Positions 46,392 to 59,677 are shown, counted from the first letter of the stretch. The stretch: DNA of 64,000 nt from Hofstenia miamia (GCA_004352715.1 SCFE01000084.1:1310509-1374508); one strand, 5' to 3'. A program made the numbers and translations. Notes: a model not told the origin generated them from the letters alone.

Positions 46392-49128
46392 TAAAGCTTT
46401 TCATTGCAGTCTACGACTTTTCATACAATTTTGATGTTATTCTTAACTACACTTATTCTTTGAACTTTAAAAAATTGAATTCTTTTACTCGCAAACTTCA
46501 AATTTGTTATTTGAATAATATATTGCATTGTACTGCATTTCACATAATGTAAAATATATTTAGCAATGCCATTGTTCATATGCATAGTCATACAGAATGC
46601 ACTTTAACACAATACAATGCATTTCTATGAAATTTAAAGAAATTTTCTCTATCGTTTTATTTATTAAAGTACATTTTAATATTAAATAAACAGCTGTTAT
46701 TATCGTTAAAAACGAAATGACTTGAGTAATAGCATCAATACTTTCCAACATAAATATTTTTTTATTTATATTAGTTTATATTTTTTTACTTTTTCTCTAA
46801 TTATTTCTTTGCATATTTTCAAATTTAAGAATTTGCATTTTCTAGTAATTGAAATTCTATATCACTTTGGGACATTATTGAATTTTCTAATGTAAATATA
46901 TATTTAGATGTTTAAAGGCAACATAATAGAGTAATTACTATGTTCGTACTGAATTTTGCATTAATGAAATAAAGCTCATAGAATGAATCATCCCCATTCA
47001 ACAACTCACAAACAGATGCTTCATGTAATCACAATCAGTCAATATTTATGAAGAATCACTACAATTGCAAAGAACAATTTTCCTAGAAAGTGTTTTCAGT
47101 GGTGCATGCGCATGAATCATTTAGAGTGTCAGCAATATAATATTTTTAGTGGACTGTCAATTCCTGCGATGCTAAGGTTATCTTTGAATCATGTTTGATT
47201 ATCATCAGTAGTAGAATGTAGTAATACCTTAAATATTTCGGTGCTATTCTTTACTATAGCTATTGATATATCAATCTTTGTTTATTTTGTTTATTTATAA
47301 ATATTTACAGTATGTACAATGGTTCTTGTACTTTAACATAATACAAACATAATTGCTAAATTACCTAACATACTAGCTAAGAGAACTTTTACTGTTTATT
47401 AAATTATAAAATGAAATTTATTTTTAAAGTAAAGTTTTGAAATGGGTAATTCTGCAACAAATAAAAAACGGAAATATTTGAATGATAATGTGAACAAATT
47501 GCAGTTTATAAATTGTAAACGATCATATGGTTAGCGTAATTAACTAATCTCAATATTTACTTTACATTGTGTTGACTTTGCAGCACTGTAAAAATTTATA
47601 AGCTGCTCTTTATAAAGAAGTACTTATTGGGACAGATTCTAAGCAAAAAATTCCACTAACTAATCTAATGTATTTTGTTTGCTTAACAGAAAAATGGCGG
47701 GCGTTAGCACTTGTTAGTTTAATGTCTAGTCCTTTCAACTATAATATCACTAGTATGTTGAATGTAATTTAATTTTTGTAGTCTTCCAACAAAAATATAT
47801 ATTTTAAAATATTTCCACAATTAAATTTTCTAATATATTTTTAATTTCGAATTATATTTTTGTCTTTAAATATTGAATACAAAATAAAATTTGATAACTT
47901 TTTAAAAAAAATTACGTGCATTCTTGTCTCTGATGAACATTTGTTTAGTTTTTGTAACGTTCTTGTCAAGTTCAAAGCTTCATGTATTCTGTGATTTGAT
48001 TGAAGTAATTCCAAGATTGAATTGCTGGGGTCGGTAGTGATTACGGCAGTTTCAGTAATTAGCTTGGGTTGGGATCTGTTGATAATCCTTTGCATTGTGT
48101 TAAAATATTTGAACCTCTTGCGGCATTCAGTTGAAGATGTATTTTATATTTCATTTTCACACTATTGATATATGTCATACATTAAATAGAATTGAATTTC
48201 ACTCAGATGACAAAGAAATCAACTTGCAAAATTCAATTGGAAAATTTTATGCCTTATTAGAGCAAAATATGAATTTCATAAGTAGCAAATTTGTGATATT
48301 GCAATATTTTTTGATAAAAGACGACACAGGGAATTTTTTTGATAAATGCACATCACGATGAGAGTTTCTACAATTTGCTAATTGTATACTGAAAGTCCAT
48401 TTTGAAAACTAGAGAGAGACATTCTTCCTTGCATACATCATTGTAGGCATATAGTCTTTAGAATATAATATATCATTCTAATTTTCAAAAATATAACAAT
48501 GCTTAGAAGTTGTTAGCAATTTTTTGCAGCCATACAAAATTTTTGTTGGCCAGCAGGTTCATAACCTCCGATCTAAAGTATATTCGTCATGAAGAAAGAA
48601 CCAATGCGTCAGAATTCACAATGATTATTAGATTTAATTATCTTATCCCATTCATATTCTTGAACCAGAGTAAAAATGGTTGCACAGTGCCTGAAATTTT
48701 CGTAAGCAACGCATTGGAAAGTGGTTTTGTTGGACTATCATCTTAAAACAGATTCTATTTACAAGTATAGTTGAAGTTCAAAACTTGGAAAGTACTTGCA
48801 AATACTTTGCAAGATTTTCAAATAGTATATTTTGCAAGATTTGCAAAGTTTTTGCTCAATACTTGCAAATATTTGCAAGTTTCGTTTTACTGGAAATGCT
48901 TATTGGCCTTGCAGAGATTAAAGTATAGCATTTGAGAATAAAGCAATGTAAAGAATTTTTGAAATTACAGTCAGCACTCAATTATTAAATAATTAATGTA
49001 AACCCAAGCCAAAAAAGTTGTTTATTGGATATCTTTGCAAAATGTGAACAAAAAATTGTCCACACATTCGATATATTGTTTCTAAAAATGATAGATCTCT
49101 TGATCCACAAATATAGTATTTCATTTAG
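46392..49128. other. Gene-poor AT-rich stretch
   Basis: Several short open frames occur, none with a recognisable motif. No transposon ends or RNA genes are supported. Confidence 0.45.
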
Positions 49129-50360
49129 TGTAGAATCTTGCCAATCCAATTTCCGCACTTAGTCAATAGTAACTTATTACTTTTCATAGTGTGTACGACA
49201 ATTAAGTTTGACAAGTTCCTAATTCTCTCCTTTCATTTGAGTGTTTGTTTGATTAACTTAAATTAATAAACATTAGCTTTATTGAATGCTTAACTAACAA
49301 CAACTCATTTAGATAGAGAGCGGTAGATGGAAGACAGGGTCGAGACGCAAAGCGGTGCCATGCGATTCCAGGGACTATCAATCAGCCACAACTACAGCTT
49401 GTACTTGAACTTTGCAGTGGAAACCATTAACGGGATTAGTGTGTGAATAGAAAACTCAGTGATTGTGGATTTGTGACTACTTATGAATTTAGTGCATTGA
49501 TTGTTTTTGTTATTATGACTATGTAAGGATAATGAAATACCACAAACGCAATGCTTTAGCTTGTTATCGAGTCTCACATATAATAGCCCTACAGATATAG
49601 TAATACATGCTAGCCCTTCGTACATGCAAACAATCAATGCCATCTGCAAGAAAGTGAATGCATAAGTCAATACTGACGTAATAATAACTATGAAGTAATA
49701 GCATGAGCAAATTAATTCAATAAATAAATTCTAAGTACGATATTAATAACCATAAGAAACTTGGATTCAATAATGGAATAACAAACATGTAGAGCAATGT
49801 AAATATAATCATAATAACTGACAAGCAATGAGTAATAGGAAAGCTACAACGGAGAAAAATCCCTATACCTATTCGTAACCTAAAAGCACTTCAAGGAAAC
49901 TACAGCTATCGCCCTCACCGCCGTTGAATAGCTGATTGTGAGGCTGCTCCAGCATTCCTTTAAATGTATGTGGGAACCACTGTACAATTACCTCTAGTGC
50001 TTAAGCGTTTAACTTTCCATAAACTATTAAATAACCTGACGAGAGAAGAAGTAAATCCAAACTAAATTCGTTCATCAACCATCTTAACATTCATAACATA
50101 TTTATAGCACTTTTTAGTAAATAATCAAATACTCGACTAGTACCTGTTTGATCGATTCTTGTTTACAATTTTCCATCGCGCTTTAGTTCTGCTTTTAATA
50201 CGCAACGTCGTTTTTGCCAAATACTGTCGAGTAAATTTTAAAGATAAAACTGCATAAAACAATTTACAAATCAAATAATCATAACCATGTGTTTACATTT
50301 TAATCATTATTACATGTTAGTCTTAGTTACGTCCATCTTTATTCTTACTTTGACCACACA
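49129..50360 (-). repeat. Solo LTR of the gypsy-type family, minus orientation
   Basis: This 1.23 kb is similar over its whole length to the reverse complement of the 5' LTR at 29701-30868. Shared landmarks are TTTAGTGCATTGATTGTT, ATAGGAAAGCTA and TTTCCATAA. It starts TGTAGAATCTTGCCAA and ends GACCACACA. The flanks TTTAG (49124-49128) and TATAG (50361-50365) look like a decayed 5 bp target duplication. No gag or pol follows, so it is a solo LTR left after recombination. Divergence from 29701 is considerable, so the two belong to different insertions. Confidence 0.75.
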
Positions 50361-51644
50361 TATAGTTATTCAATGGATTATGCCACATTAGTTTGCTGTA
50401 CAAAAATTACTATAATTTCAAAATACCAAAGTCAAGAAAACAATCAGTTATTTGAGCAATGTATATTTCAAAATAATATAATGTTTGAAGTTTCGGCAAC
50501 CTTATGCACTTAAACCTTCCAAGGTGCAACAAATTCAATTGATTTCTTTTCCTGAAATGCTAAAAACTGTGAAATTACAAGATTTATTAACATTTGCAAA
50601 AAAATTCAGCGTAAAAAACTTGATTTCTAAAGACTCATGTGTGCACCTGTTTCTAAAGTTGTAAGCACAATAATCGAGAATACGATAATCAGCGATATTA
50701 TCAATAAAATTATTTACCGCAAGTTATAAAAGTATCAATTTGTCTATCAATCTATTAAGGGGGGTGACAAACTATTAAATTTGTATGACCAATATTTGGT
50801 AGACAAAATGCTTGATGAATGTTTGACAGTGATCACATTCGTCAGTGTATTAACAGACCGCCTTTCCAGAAAATTAATAATAAAAAATTTAGATGTTTTT
50901 CATCAAACAATAAGCTAGTTATTTAATAATGCACACTACAGTTGAAATAAATAAATATTACTTAGGAAGAACACATCCTTCGCAATGAGTCGTTTTTGTG
51001 TCTTATTGGCGCTTTAAAAGATTTCAAAATGTTGGAAAGGCATTTATGTAGTGTTTTACAATCATTAAATATAATACTTCTAAAACACTTCAATTTTATT
51101 GCTTTGACTTAAATCATTGTTCAATAAATATTATTTGGTAAGCTTTGCTCAATTCAATAAACATGGATGCTCGCATGCTATTATAGATATGCAAGTATGA
51201 AATTTTGTAAATGCTCAGATTTCTTCATCCGATATCAAAAGGTCATTCAAAAGGTAGTATTTTATTTTGTTTTCTGTGCAGCATCTAAATCATTAGTCTA
51301 TAACCGTAATGGATGAATAATTGTTTAACGTAGAAAATTTAAGAATTACTGTGTATATACAGGTCGTCCAAGAAGTGGTGTGCGTTTCAAAAATGTACGT
51401 AAATGATTCGTAAAAATTAGTTTCTATAAACAATTAGTAAATGTTGTAAAATATAGTAACAGGTATACAAGTACAAACTAGTTATGTAGGAAAAAGTGTT
51501 AATTGAAAACAGTTTCAAGTGTTCATTTGTCATAGGCATCCACCTGATCACTGTTTACACGAATCGCAAGTTCTATTCGTCTCCATGTTCTATTGGACAT
51601 TCTTTGTAGAAGTTCTTTGTCTTCATTCATTTCAGTTAAAAAAT
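49794..51644 (+). repeat. 1.85 kb direct duplication, copy A (ends at single n)
   Basis: This matches 51927-53769 with small indels: 13-15 bp present in B but not A near 50610, and a short block present in A but not B near 50385. It starts within the solo LTR and ends inside the 3' part of the DD41D mariner, at the n at 51645. This fits an unmerged allele. Confidence 0.88.
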
Positions 51645-51645
51645 N

Positions 51646-51926
51646 ATTTTCAATCTTAATTCAATATAAATTGTGAGCTTGCTAGCATTTCCTTCAACCC
51701 TTTCTTGGGTTTGTGTTAGTTTAAACTCTATTAATATAATAGTTTGCTGTTGCTACATTTGAGACATTGCTCTAATGCTTAAATCATATTTTTGCCACCA
51801 GTGGCCCACCAATTAGCCAACAGTGGACCACCAGCTAGCTGGTGCACGGGCGGCCAAAACCCACCTGGTGGGCCACCATATCTGCCACTGGTGGTCCACC
51901 AGTATTTGGCTACGTGGGTAAATATC
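51646..51926. mobile_element. Unique spacer with a GC-rich palindromic MITE-like island
   Basis: Between the duplicated copies, 51794-51916 is a GC-rich block built of inverted and repeated CCACCAGTGG, TGGTGGGCCACC and CACCAGCTAGCTGGTG units. The centre is a perfect short palindrome. Its texture resembles the 89 bp hairpin at 14206. No target duplication was recognised. Confidence 0.5.
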
Positions 51927-53769
51927 AATGTAAATATAATCATAATAAGTGGCAAGCAATGAGTAATAGGAAAGCTACAACGGAGACCTATCCCTATTCA
52001 TAACCTAAAAGCAGTTCGAGGAAACTTCAGCTATCGCCCTCACCACCGTTGAATAGCTGATTGTGAGGCTGCTCCAGCATTCCTTTAAATGTATGTGGGA
52101 ACCACTGTACAATTACCTCTAGTGCTTAAGCGTTTAGCTTTCCATAAACTATTAAATAACCTGACAAGAGAAGAAGTAAATCCAAACTAAATTCGTTCAT
52201 CAACCATCTTAACATTCATAACATATTTATAGCACTTTTTAGTAAATAATCAAATACTCGACTAGTACCTGTTTGATCGATTCTTGTTTACAATTTTCCA
52301 TCGCGCTTTAGTTCTGCTTTTAATACGCAACGTCGTTTTTGCCAAATACTGTCGAGTAAATTTTAAAGATAAAACTGCATAAAACAATTTACAAATCAAA
52401 TAATAATAACCATGTGTTTACATTTTAATCATTATTACATTTTAGTCTTAGTTACGTCCATCTTTATTCTTACGTTGACCACACATATAGTTATTCAATG
52501 GATTATGCTGTACAAAAATTACTATAATTTCAAAATACCAAAGTCAAGAAAACAATCAGTTATTTGAGCAATGTATATTTCAAAATAATATAATGTTTGA
52601 AGTTTCGGCAACCTTATGCACTTAAACCTTCCAAGGTGCAACAAATTCAATTGATTTCTTTTCCTGAAATGCTAAAAACTGTGAAATTACAAGATTTATT
52701 AACATTTGCAAAAAAATTCAGCGGACCTACATGCATAAAAAACTTGATTTCTAAAAGACTCATGTGTGCACCTGTTTCTAAAGTTGTAAGCACAATAATC
52801 GAGAAAACGATAATCAGCGATATTATCAATAAAATTATTTACCGCAAGTTATAAAAGTATCAATTTGTCTATCAATCTATTAAGGGGGGTGACAAACTAT
52901 TAAATTTGTATGACCAATATTTGGTAAACAAAATGCTTGATGAATGTTTGACAGTGATCACATTCGTCAGTGTATTAACAGACCGCCTTTCCAGAAAATT
53001 AATAATAAAAAATTTAGATGTTTTTCATCAAACAATAAGCTAGTTATTTAATAATGCACACTACAGTTGAAATAAATAAATATTACTTAGTAAGAACACA
53101 TCCTTCGCAATGACGTCGTTTTTGTGTCTTATTGGCGCTTTAAAAGATTTCAAAATGTTGGAAAGGCATTTATGTAGTGTTTTACAATCATTAAATATCA
53201 TACTTCTAAAACACTTCAATTTTATTGCTTTGACTTAAATCATTGTTCAATAAATATTATTTGGTAAGCTTTGCTCAATTCAATAAACATGGATGCTCGC
53301 ATGCTATTATAGATATGCAAGTATGAAATTTTGTAAGTGCTCAGATTTCTTCATCCGATATCAAAAGGTCATTCAAAAGGTAGTATTTTATTTTGTTTTC
53401 TGTGCAGCATCTAAATCATTAGTCTATAACCGTAATGGATGTATAATTGTTTAACGTAGAAAATTTAAGAATTACTGTGTATATACAGGTCGTCCAAGAA
53501 GTGGTGTGCGTTTCAAAAATGTATGTAAATGATTCGTAAAAATTTGTTTTTATAAACAATTAGTAAATGTTGTAAAATATAGTAACAGGTATACAAGTAC
53601 AAGCCGGTTATGTAGGAAAAAGTGTTAATTGAAAACAGTTTCAAGTGTTCATTTGTCATAGGCATCCACCTGATCACCGTTTACACGAATCGCAAGTTCT
53701 ATTCGTCTCCATGTTCTATTGGACATTCTTTGTAGAAGTTCTTTGTCTTCATTCATTTCAGTTAAAAAA
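51927..53769 (+). repeat. 1.84 kb direct duplication, copy B
   Basis: Second copy of 49794-51644, continuing into a full mariner element. It carries a partial LTR at its left side (to about 52490) and an 86-codon open frame (52597-52854) that is disrupted in copy A by a ~14 bp deletion. I do not regard that frame as a gene. Confidence 0.88.
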
Positions 53770-54786
53770 TCTTCCGCTATTTCTGTCAATTTCCAGACCA
53801 ATAATATTCTTCTTCAAAATTCCCCAAACGGCATTATCCGGGGTTGTCAAGTCCGGACTTTGTGGCGGCCAGGGTACTGGACCGAACTTACCAATCCAAT
53901 TATCCGGAAAAGTTCTGTTAAGGAATTCACGCGTAACTAAGGCCGTGTGTCCTGGAGCTCCGTCTTGCTGAAAAAATGGCTTGCGAATTCGTGTTTTTCT
54001 TAAAGCTGGTATAAATTTGGTTTCCAACATCTCACAGTAACTTGTTGCAGTAATTCGACCATTACACACAAACGGTCCGATTAAATGAGACGCTGATACT
54101 GCACACCATATCATTATTTGCGGAGGATATTGTTTTATTTGATCAAAATAATGGGGATTTTCGTTTGACCAAAAGAACGAAAATTTTCTTTTACCATCCG
54201 GGTAAATTGCACATTCGTCGCTATTCAATCTCTATCACGCTTTCCTGCAGGCATCAACCCTATTAAGTTTATCTTCTGGTGATAAAAACTGCACCAAGGT
54301 TGGTCGGAAAGCTTTAAAATGTCAGTCTTTTTTCATGGCATTGTGGAGTGTTGATTTCGTCATATCCAATTCAGATGCACGACTACGTATAATTTTTGTT
54401 GGTGACTTTCTAACTGACTGTTCAATATCGGCAACTTTGCTTGATCTTTTTTTTGGGACGGCCAGAGCGCTTTTTATTCAATATGGAACCCGTTAAGAAC
54501 AATTTGTCTTCCCATTCTCTTATTTTTTCTCCTTTTGGCGCCACTTCATTGAATTTTTCATTAAACCTGCCGTGAACAACCTTCATGTCATACTTTGTTT
54601 TTCCGGATTCATGCCACCACGCTGCTGCTAATATTCGTGCTTCCAAAGTGTATGGACTTTGATCAACAATTTCAGCACCACCTGGACCTACTTCACACAT
54701 TGTTAATTCTGAAATAAAGAAACAAAATTTTAGTAATTGTTAACAATGAATCAAAGTTTTAATAATTGTTAATCGCACCCCACTTC
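53486..54786 (-). mobile_element. Tc1/mariner element, DD41D type
   Basis: The left terminus CAGGTCGTCCAAGAAGTGGT, preceded by TA, is matched at the right only by CGCACCCCACTTC at 54774-54786. About 14 outer bases are therefore missing where another repeat begins. The 1.3 kb length is normal for mariner-type elements. A copy of the left end alone occurs at 51360-51644. Confidence 0.8.
53758..54700 (-). pseudogene. Mariner-type transposase, DD41D, broken
   Basis: From ATG at 54700 the frame encodes a helix-turn-helix domain (YTLEARILAAAWWHESGKTK to NKKRSGRPKK, like DUF4817). After a frameshift near 54455 comes a second helix-turn-helix (RSRASELDMTKSTLHNAMKK), then the catalytic core: NSDEC (first Asp), FFQQDGAPGHTA (second Asp) and SPDLTTPDNAVWG (third). 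There are 41 residues between the second and third acidic positions, which is the DD41D spacing of a known Tc1/mariner family. Internal TGA near 54319 and stops near 54232 add to the frameshift. The protein would cut and paste at TA sites if intact. Confidence 0.85.
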
Positions 54787-55233
54787 AATAGTATAATTAA
54801 CAATCATGCTAAAATATATCTTGGAAAGTCACTGTGTAATGTAAATGTTATTTCTAAAGTCAATGCTAAATTTTTACTACATGCTCTGCATTTACATCAC
54901 ATTGAATTAAAGGTAGATAATATCGAGTAGCTGTTGTCCTGGGGACCATTCCGTACCCCACAGTTTGAAGCCAGACTGCCTTCACCTCAGAGAGAATAGA
55001 AAAAACTGCAATGTAGATTTTATATATTTTTCTTTGTAACCCACCCCCTCCCGATATTCCCTGGGCTGGCTACCCCTCAGGTACATACGTCTAACATTGA
55101 ACATTAATGGGTTAACAGAGTGCAATGAATAACATAAATATATTAAATATGGAAACTATTTCTACCAGTGAATTGATATCTTAGTTTTTACTTATCATCG
55201 TTTTCGCTTTTATAAGTTTCAATTATTACTGCT
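54786..55233. repeat. Composite dispersed repeat
   Basis: The left 150 bp are a direct copy of 29400-29549 and the right 260 bp (54971-55233) an inverted copy of 16494-16756. Here they lie side by side, and both partner copies elsewhere adjoin a GCGCACCCAG block. This suggests one longer repeat family, with hAT-like insertions near its middle in the other two copies. It is joined to the truncated right end of the mariner element. Confidence 0.65.
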
Positions 55234-57668
55234 ATATATATACTATATATATAGTACAATGTACAATATAATAATTGTTTGTAAAGAAAATTCTTGCTGA
55301 TTTCTTAATTATATATTAATCAATATGTTTTGGAAAAAAATAGCTTATAATCCTTTAATTTAATATACCATTTTGAAAAATGTTTTTTGCTCTATCGATA
55401 CATTGTTATTAGAAAATAATTTTTCCATATTTTTAGGACCTTTTTTATATGAGAAATACTCTTGCACAAATGTTGACTCTAATATTAATACCAAGTCTTA
55501 TATTTGAGTGTAGATGTAATTGTATGTACAATAGATTAATGGCACTACATGCTATTCATTATGATTACATTATTAGTGACTCACATCAGCGACATTACTT
55601 TCAGCAACTACAAACTTCATCATAAATATTTTTCACATGGCAACTATTAAGGCAGTTTTCAATACATTGGGAAAACCTTGCACTGTCAGGCTGCAATTTA
55701 CATTATGAACTAACGCTCTAGCAAAAAAGTGATGCTTCACTATACAGTTTGTTTGCAATTCCATTATACCCCGTTGCTTTTGATATCTTGATTCATGATT
55801 GATATTTAAAAGTTTGCAAAGTAGACACATCTAGAAGCCAATAGTAATCATCACAGTTTACATTTAAACGATATTGTGGCATCATCAGCAAAGAAAACAG
55901 CCTCACCACTGGAAGTGCTAACAAACTTTTACGTCCTGATTGGCTGCAATATAAATTTTGATTCGTGGGTGCATCGCAATTATTGCAAACAAGTTTTAGT
56001 TCTGTTCTGGCCAGTTATTGTAAGTATTTATTTCTGTTATTATTAGTTTTAAGTTATATATAAATAAGTAAACATTGTGCACATATGCTCAAAAAAGTTG
56101 TTTTATTCAAGTTTGCTTTTCCTCGAATTATAGAATTTTCTAAATTTTGTGTAACTAAATCCTACCCAGAGAGGAGAGGATTTGTATATTTGTGTATTGT
56201 CGCACAGTTCATTCTTGAGACTCTACATGAGGACATGACACTTCTCTTAAAAGGAGTTTAGTTACTTCATCTTGTTAATGCTTTAAATCAATGGCTGAAT
56301 TAAAGTTCAGCTTTGACAGAAATTACCATGTGTATTCTAATTCCTTCATAGTGAATCAATTACATGCAATTACACCTCCTCAAAGTCTATTCTCAATCAT
56401 TACAATCATTAATAGTGTTTTGCTCACATAAAAGTTAATTGTATATTTTGCCTACTTTCTAGTAGATGTTAGTACATTAAATTGGAATACTTTGGTTATG
56501 GCTAACGTTAGACAACCCTTTTTGATGCTAGAATATATAATGCTGCTTCTTCACAGAATGTCACATTTGCATGTTTGTTTGCTATTATCTCAATGCACTC
56601 TAGATGGGAAGAGAATTGTTGTAAGAGACATGAAGCACCAATACTCTATAGCTGTACAAAACAGCGAGCGCCTGTTACTACCAAAAGCTACTGTCACATA
56701 GCAAAATCTCATTGGTACAGCAAATTGGCAAATAGGGTCTTGACCTATCCCATGGGCTAGGAGAAAGCTATCCCTGGCATGACTGCACTGTCAGATGCAT
56801 TCCAAATATAGTCTTCCTGGCAATGCTTCCACTGTTGGCTGTCTTTACACTGAATCAAACAGACAGGCTTCACAACTTTAACCACCCAAATTTGCACAAG
56901 GTACACACGGCAGCACCTTCCTCTACCCATTGTTAAAACCCATCTATAGGTTTGGACTCCATAAAGTGAAGCGCCCTCTAAAGTATTGGTATTATCCAAG
57001 GACACCCACATGGATGTTGCATTTAGGTTTCTGTGGTCCCAGTATCACTTAGTCCGATTGTATTCCGTCCCAACCCCAAATCCCATTGGTACCTCAGCAT
57101 AACTTTTATTTTCACCAAAATTTGCAAAAATAAGGAATAATTTTCTGAAATCCGTAGTTCCAGATCCCTCCTTTTTTGTTCCAGTCCCATTCTGATCACA
57201 GTCTAATTCAGTTCTTTTGTCACAGCTCCCACTCCAATGGAACAGAGATCAGTAAATCCCATGGTACTAGTTACGAAAAAAATCATGTTTTAGAGCATAT
57301 CTCAAGATTATTTATATTAACTTCATCTTTCTGGCTAGGGCGCAATAAAAGGAATTAAACAGTTTTTTCTCATTTCCTAATAGCTATAGCACAATTGTGA
57401 ACAGTTGCACAAAGTGAAAATGTCTGTGGTTACGTCTGTGTAGTTTTGTGTACACCATTGTGAATCACTAGTATTTTCCAATATCTCAGGCTTATTGCAT
57501 TATGCAATGCAATCATATTAATGGTTTCAATAATCCTGTGCTCTTGTGCCCAATTATTCCTCTACGTCAAGCCAATGAGTACTTTATCATCTCCACTTGC
57601 AGTTTGGATATATGTCTTTTTTGCATAACTTCGAAAGTTATTTATATGATTCAGAAAAAGCTATATTC

Positions 57669-57713
<45 letters not shown>

Positions 57714-59200
57714 AAAAAATGGAGCTCTTTGTTACAATTTGTTGTACACTTTGTAATATATTGATGCCAGCATAAAGATTTTGACCTCAAATTATCACGA
57801 TATTTATTTATTACGAGAACTAAGTTTGTTGCAACTTAAATCAATTTTTGGTATTTGTCATATTAAATATATTAAAATAAGAGCAAAAGCTCATTTGAGA
57901 AATAGCTTCTCTTGAAAATTTACTTCGAAAAATATTACATATTCCATATGTCTAACATTTCTAAATTTTGCTAAGCAATCATGCTTGAAATGGTTTTATA
58001 TTTATGAAATAGTTTTATGTACGCGCTTGCAGGATGTAGACATATGGAGAAATTGAGAACATCATTTTTGTAAATGTTGTAGCCATCTAACGGATCAATT
58101 TGAAAATTTATATTGCCAGCAAAATTAAAACTTACAATTTATGCTAACAGAAAACGCTTTGTAGGAATTAATTATAGCATTCTCTTATCGAATGCCAGCA
58201 AAGCTGTTACCATAAATATTTAGCGCGCGGCAAAATGAATCAATAACAACCTATAAAAGCTTTTATGAGCATTTTCTAAACAGTGGATATAGTTATTTTG
58301 ACATCTACGTCTAAACAAACAAAACCGTTAATCCTATTTAAATTATTGCAACTACTAGATGAACTTGTCGAATGCATATAGAACAATTTTGTATACTGTA
58401 AACTATCTTGCTTTATTTGAGTTTGCATGAAAATTANATATATATATATATATATATATAAATTAAATGGGTATTCCGCCATTGAAGATAACATGTGTTA
58501 GGAATTATTGACTACAAAATGTGCAAAAATGTGATGTAAAAATAATTTAAAATTTGCTAAAATAAATATTCACTGATATTTCTAAGTTCATTAGAATTAA
58601 AATTTCAATTTAAATATGAATTTAAAATTTTTTATATGATAATCAATGCTAATAATGTTGTAAGCCTCTATAGTAATATGGTTGAATGTTCAGTTAGTTA
58701 TTAAAATTTGAAATAAATTTTTAGTTACATTTAGCAGAGTACATTTCAATGGAATTCCGGCCAAACAATATATAAAATTCATAATTGAATTGAAAAAGTT
58801 TAAAATGAGAAAATTATAATGTGCAAACTAAGAAAATTACCATCCATATTTAAAACATTCTAAAAATTTTAAACTCACAAAACTGGAACAAAAGATTAGT
58901 AAATATTTTTAACATTTTATAATTATCGCTTAGTGTGAGCAACTTGGCTTTGATGATATTTGCATTCGAACGATTTCTTCTGTTGAATTTCCCTTTAAAA
59001 TTTCAAGCATTCTCTCGTAAATCAGTGGTATATTTGATGCTCTCTACATGGTTTATCAGTTCCATAATAGAGTTTCCTGAATATTACGTATGCATTAGGC
59101 CTATTCTTAGATAATAATGATGTTATAATTATGTTTGAAATTATTACTTCATCAAATTTTTAAACAATAATTAAAAACTAAGAAATTCACAATTTTTACC

Positions 59201-59204
<4 letters not shown>
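55234..59204. other. Gene-poor region with (TA)n runs and one single-n join
   Basis: (TA)n runs lie at 57670-57708 and 58438-58461 (the n at 58437 is inside the latter). The part at 56700-57250 is less AT-rich and carries three variants of TCCCATTGGTAC, perhaps an old repeat. I could not identify any protein in either strand there. Confidence 0.45.

Positions 59205-59233
<29 letters not shown>
59205..59233. repeat. (TA)n microsatellite
   Basis: TA repeat just upstream of the possible receptor exon. Confidence 0.85.
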
Positions 59234-59235
<2 letters not shown>

Positions 59236-59477
59236 TGATCATTTTAAAAATATTTAAATTTGCTTAAATTTGCATAGTTTGATGCAGGCATATAGTTGCA
59301 CAATTGGTCTAAAGAGGAACTTGATCCGAGGAAAAAGATGTAAAATGATTTCTGCATTTTTCAATTATGTTAAATTAGCAGCAACAATTTACAAAGATGA
59401 TTTGATAGTTACTCTGCTGTTTTCTCATCTAATGCTGTTTATCATATTATATACAGAATACATTTAGAAGTATAAAG

Positions 59478-59672
59478 AATTTACAGTTGGCGATGAAACT
59501 CATTGTAAATTGGTACAGCTTGATGGTGCAATGGCCATCATGCTAACATTCGTGGAATTAATTTGGGAGTGGGCGTTGCCGTCAGTATGTCTTGTACTTC
59601 TCAATGGTGAAATTATTTTTGCTCTAATAAGAAGAATGCTGAATTCTCAATCAAAAAAGAGCAGCGATCGGT
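59478..59672 (+). CDS. Possible exon of a class A 7TM receptor (TM5 region)
   Basis: An open frame reads EFTVGDETHCKLVQLDG, then AIMLTFVELIWEWALPSVCL and VLLNGEIIFALIRRMLNSQS, ending KKSSDR just before a GTAAAA donor. The pattern fits a second extracellular loop with its cysteine, a TM5 with the characteristic proline, and a basic start of loop 3. The frame just upstream (59270-59466) is hydrophobic but separated by a stop. It may be an exon, a decayed receptor, or chance. It lies 33 kb from the intact receptor and on the other strand. Confidence 0.35.
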
Positions 59673-59677
59673 AAAAC

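Noticed and set aside
52597-52854. 86-codon open frame in copy B of the 1.85 kb duplication
   Set aside because: It is broken in copy A by a deletion and shows no motif; not conserved as coding.
56492-57011. Open frames on both strands in a less AT-rich patch
   Set aside because: No recognisable domain in any frame and stops in each; described only as unclassified DNA.
57502-57756. Open frames with IYIYIY tracts here and elsewhere
   Set aside because: They are translations of (TA)n microsatellites.
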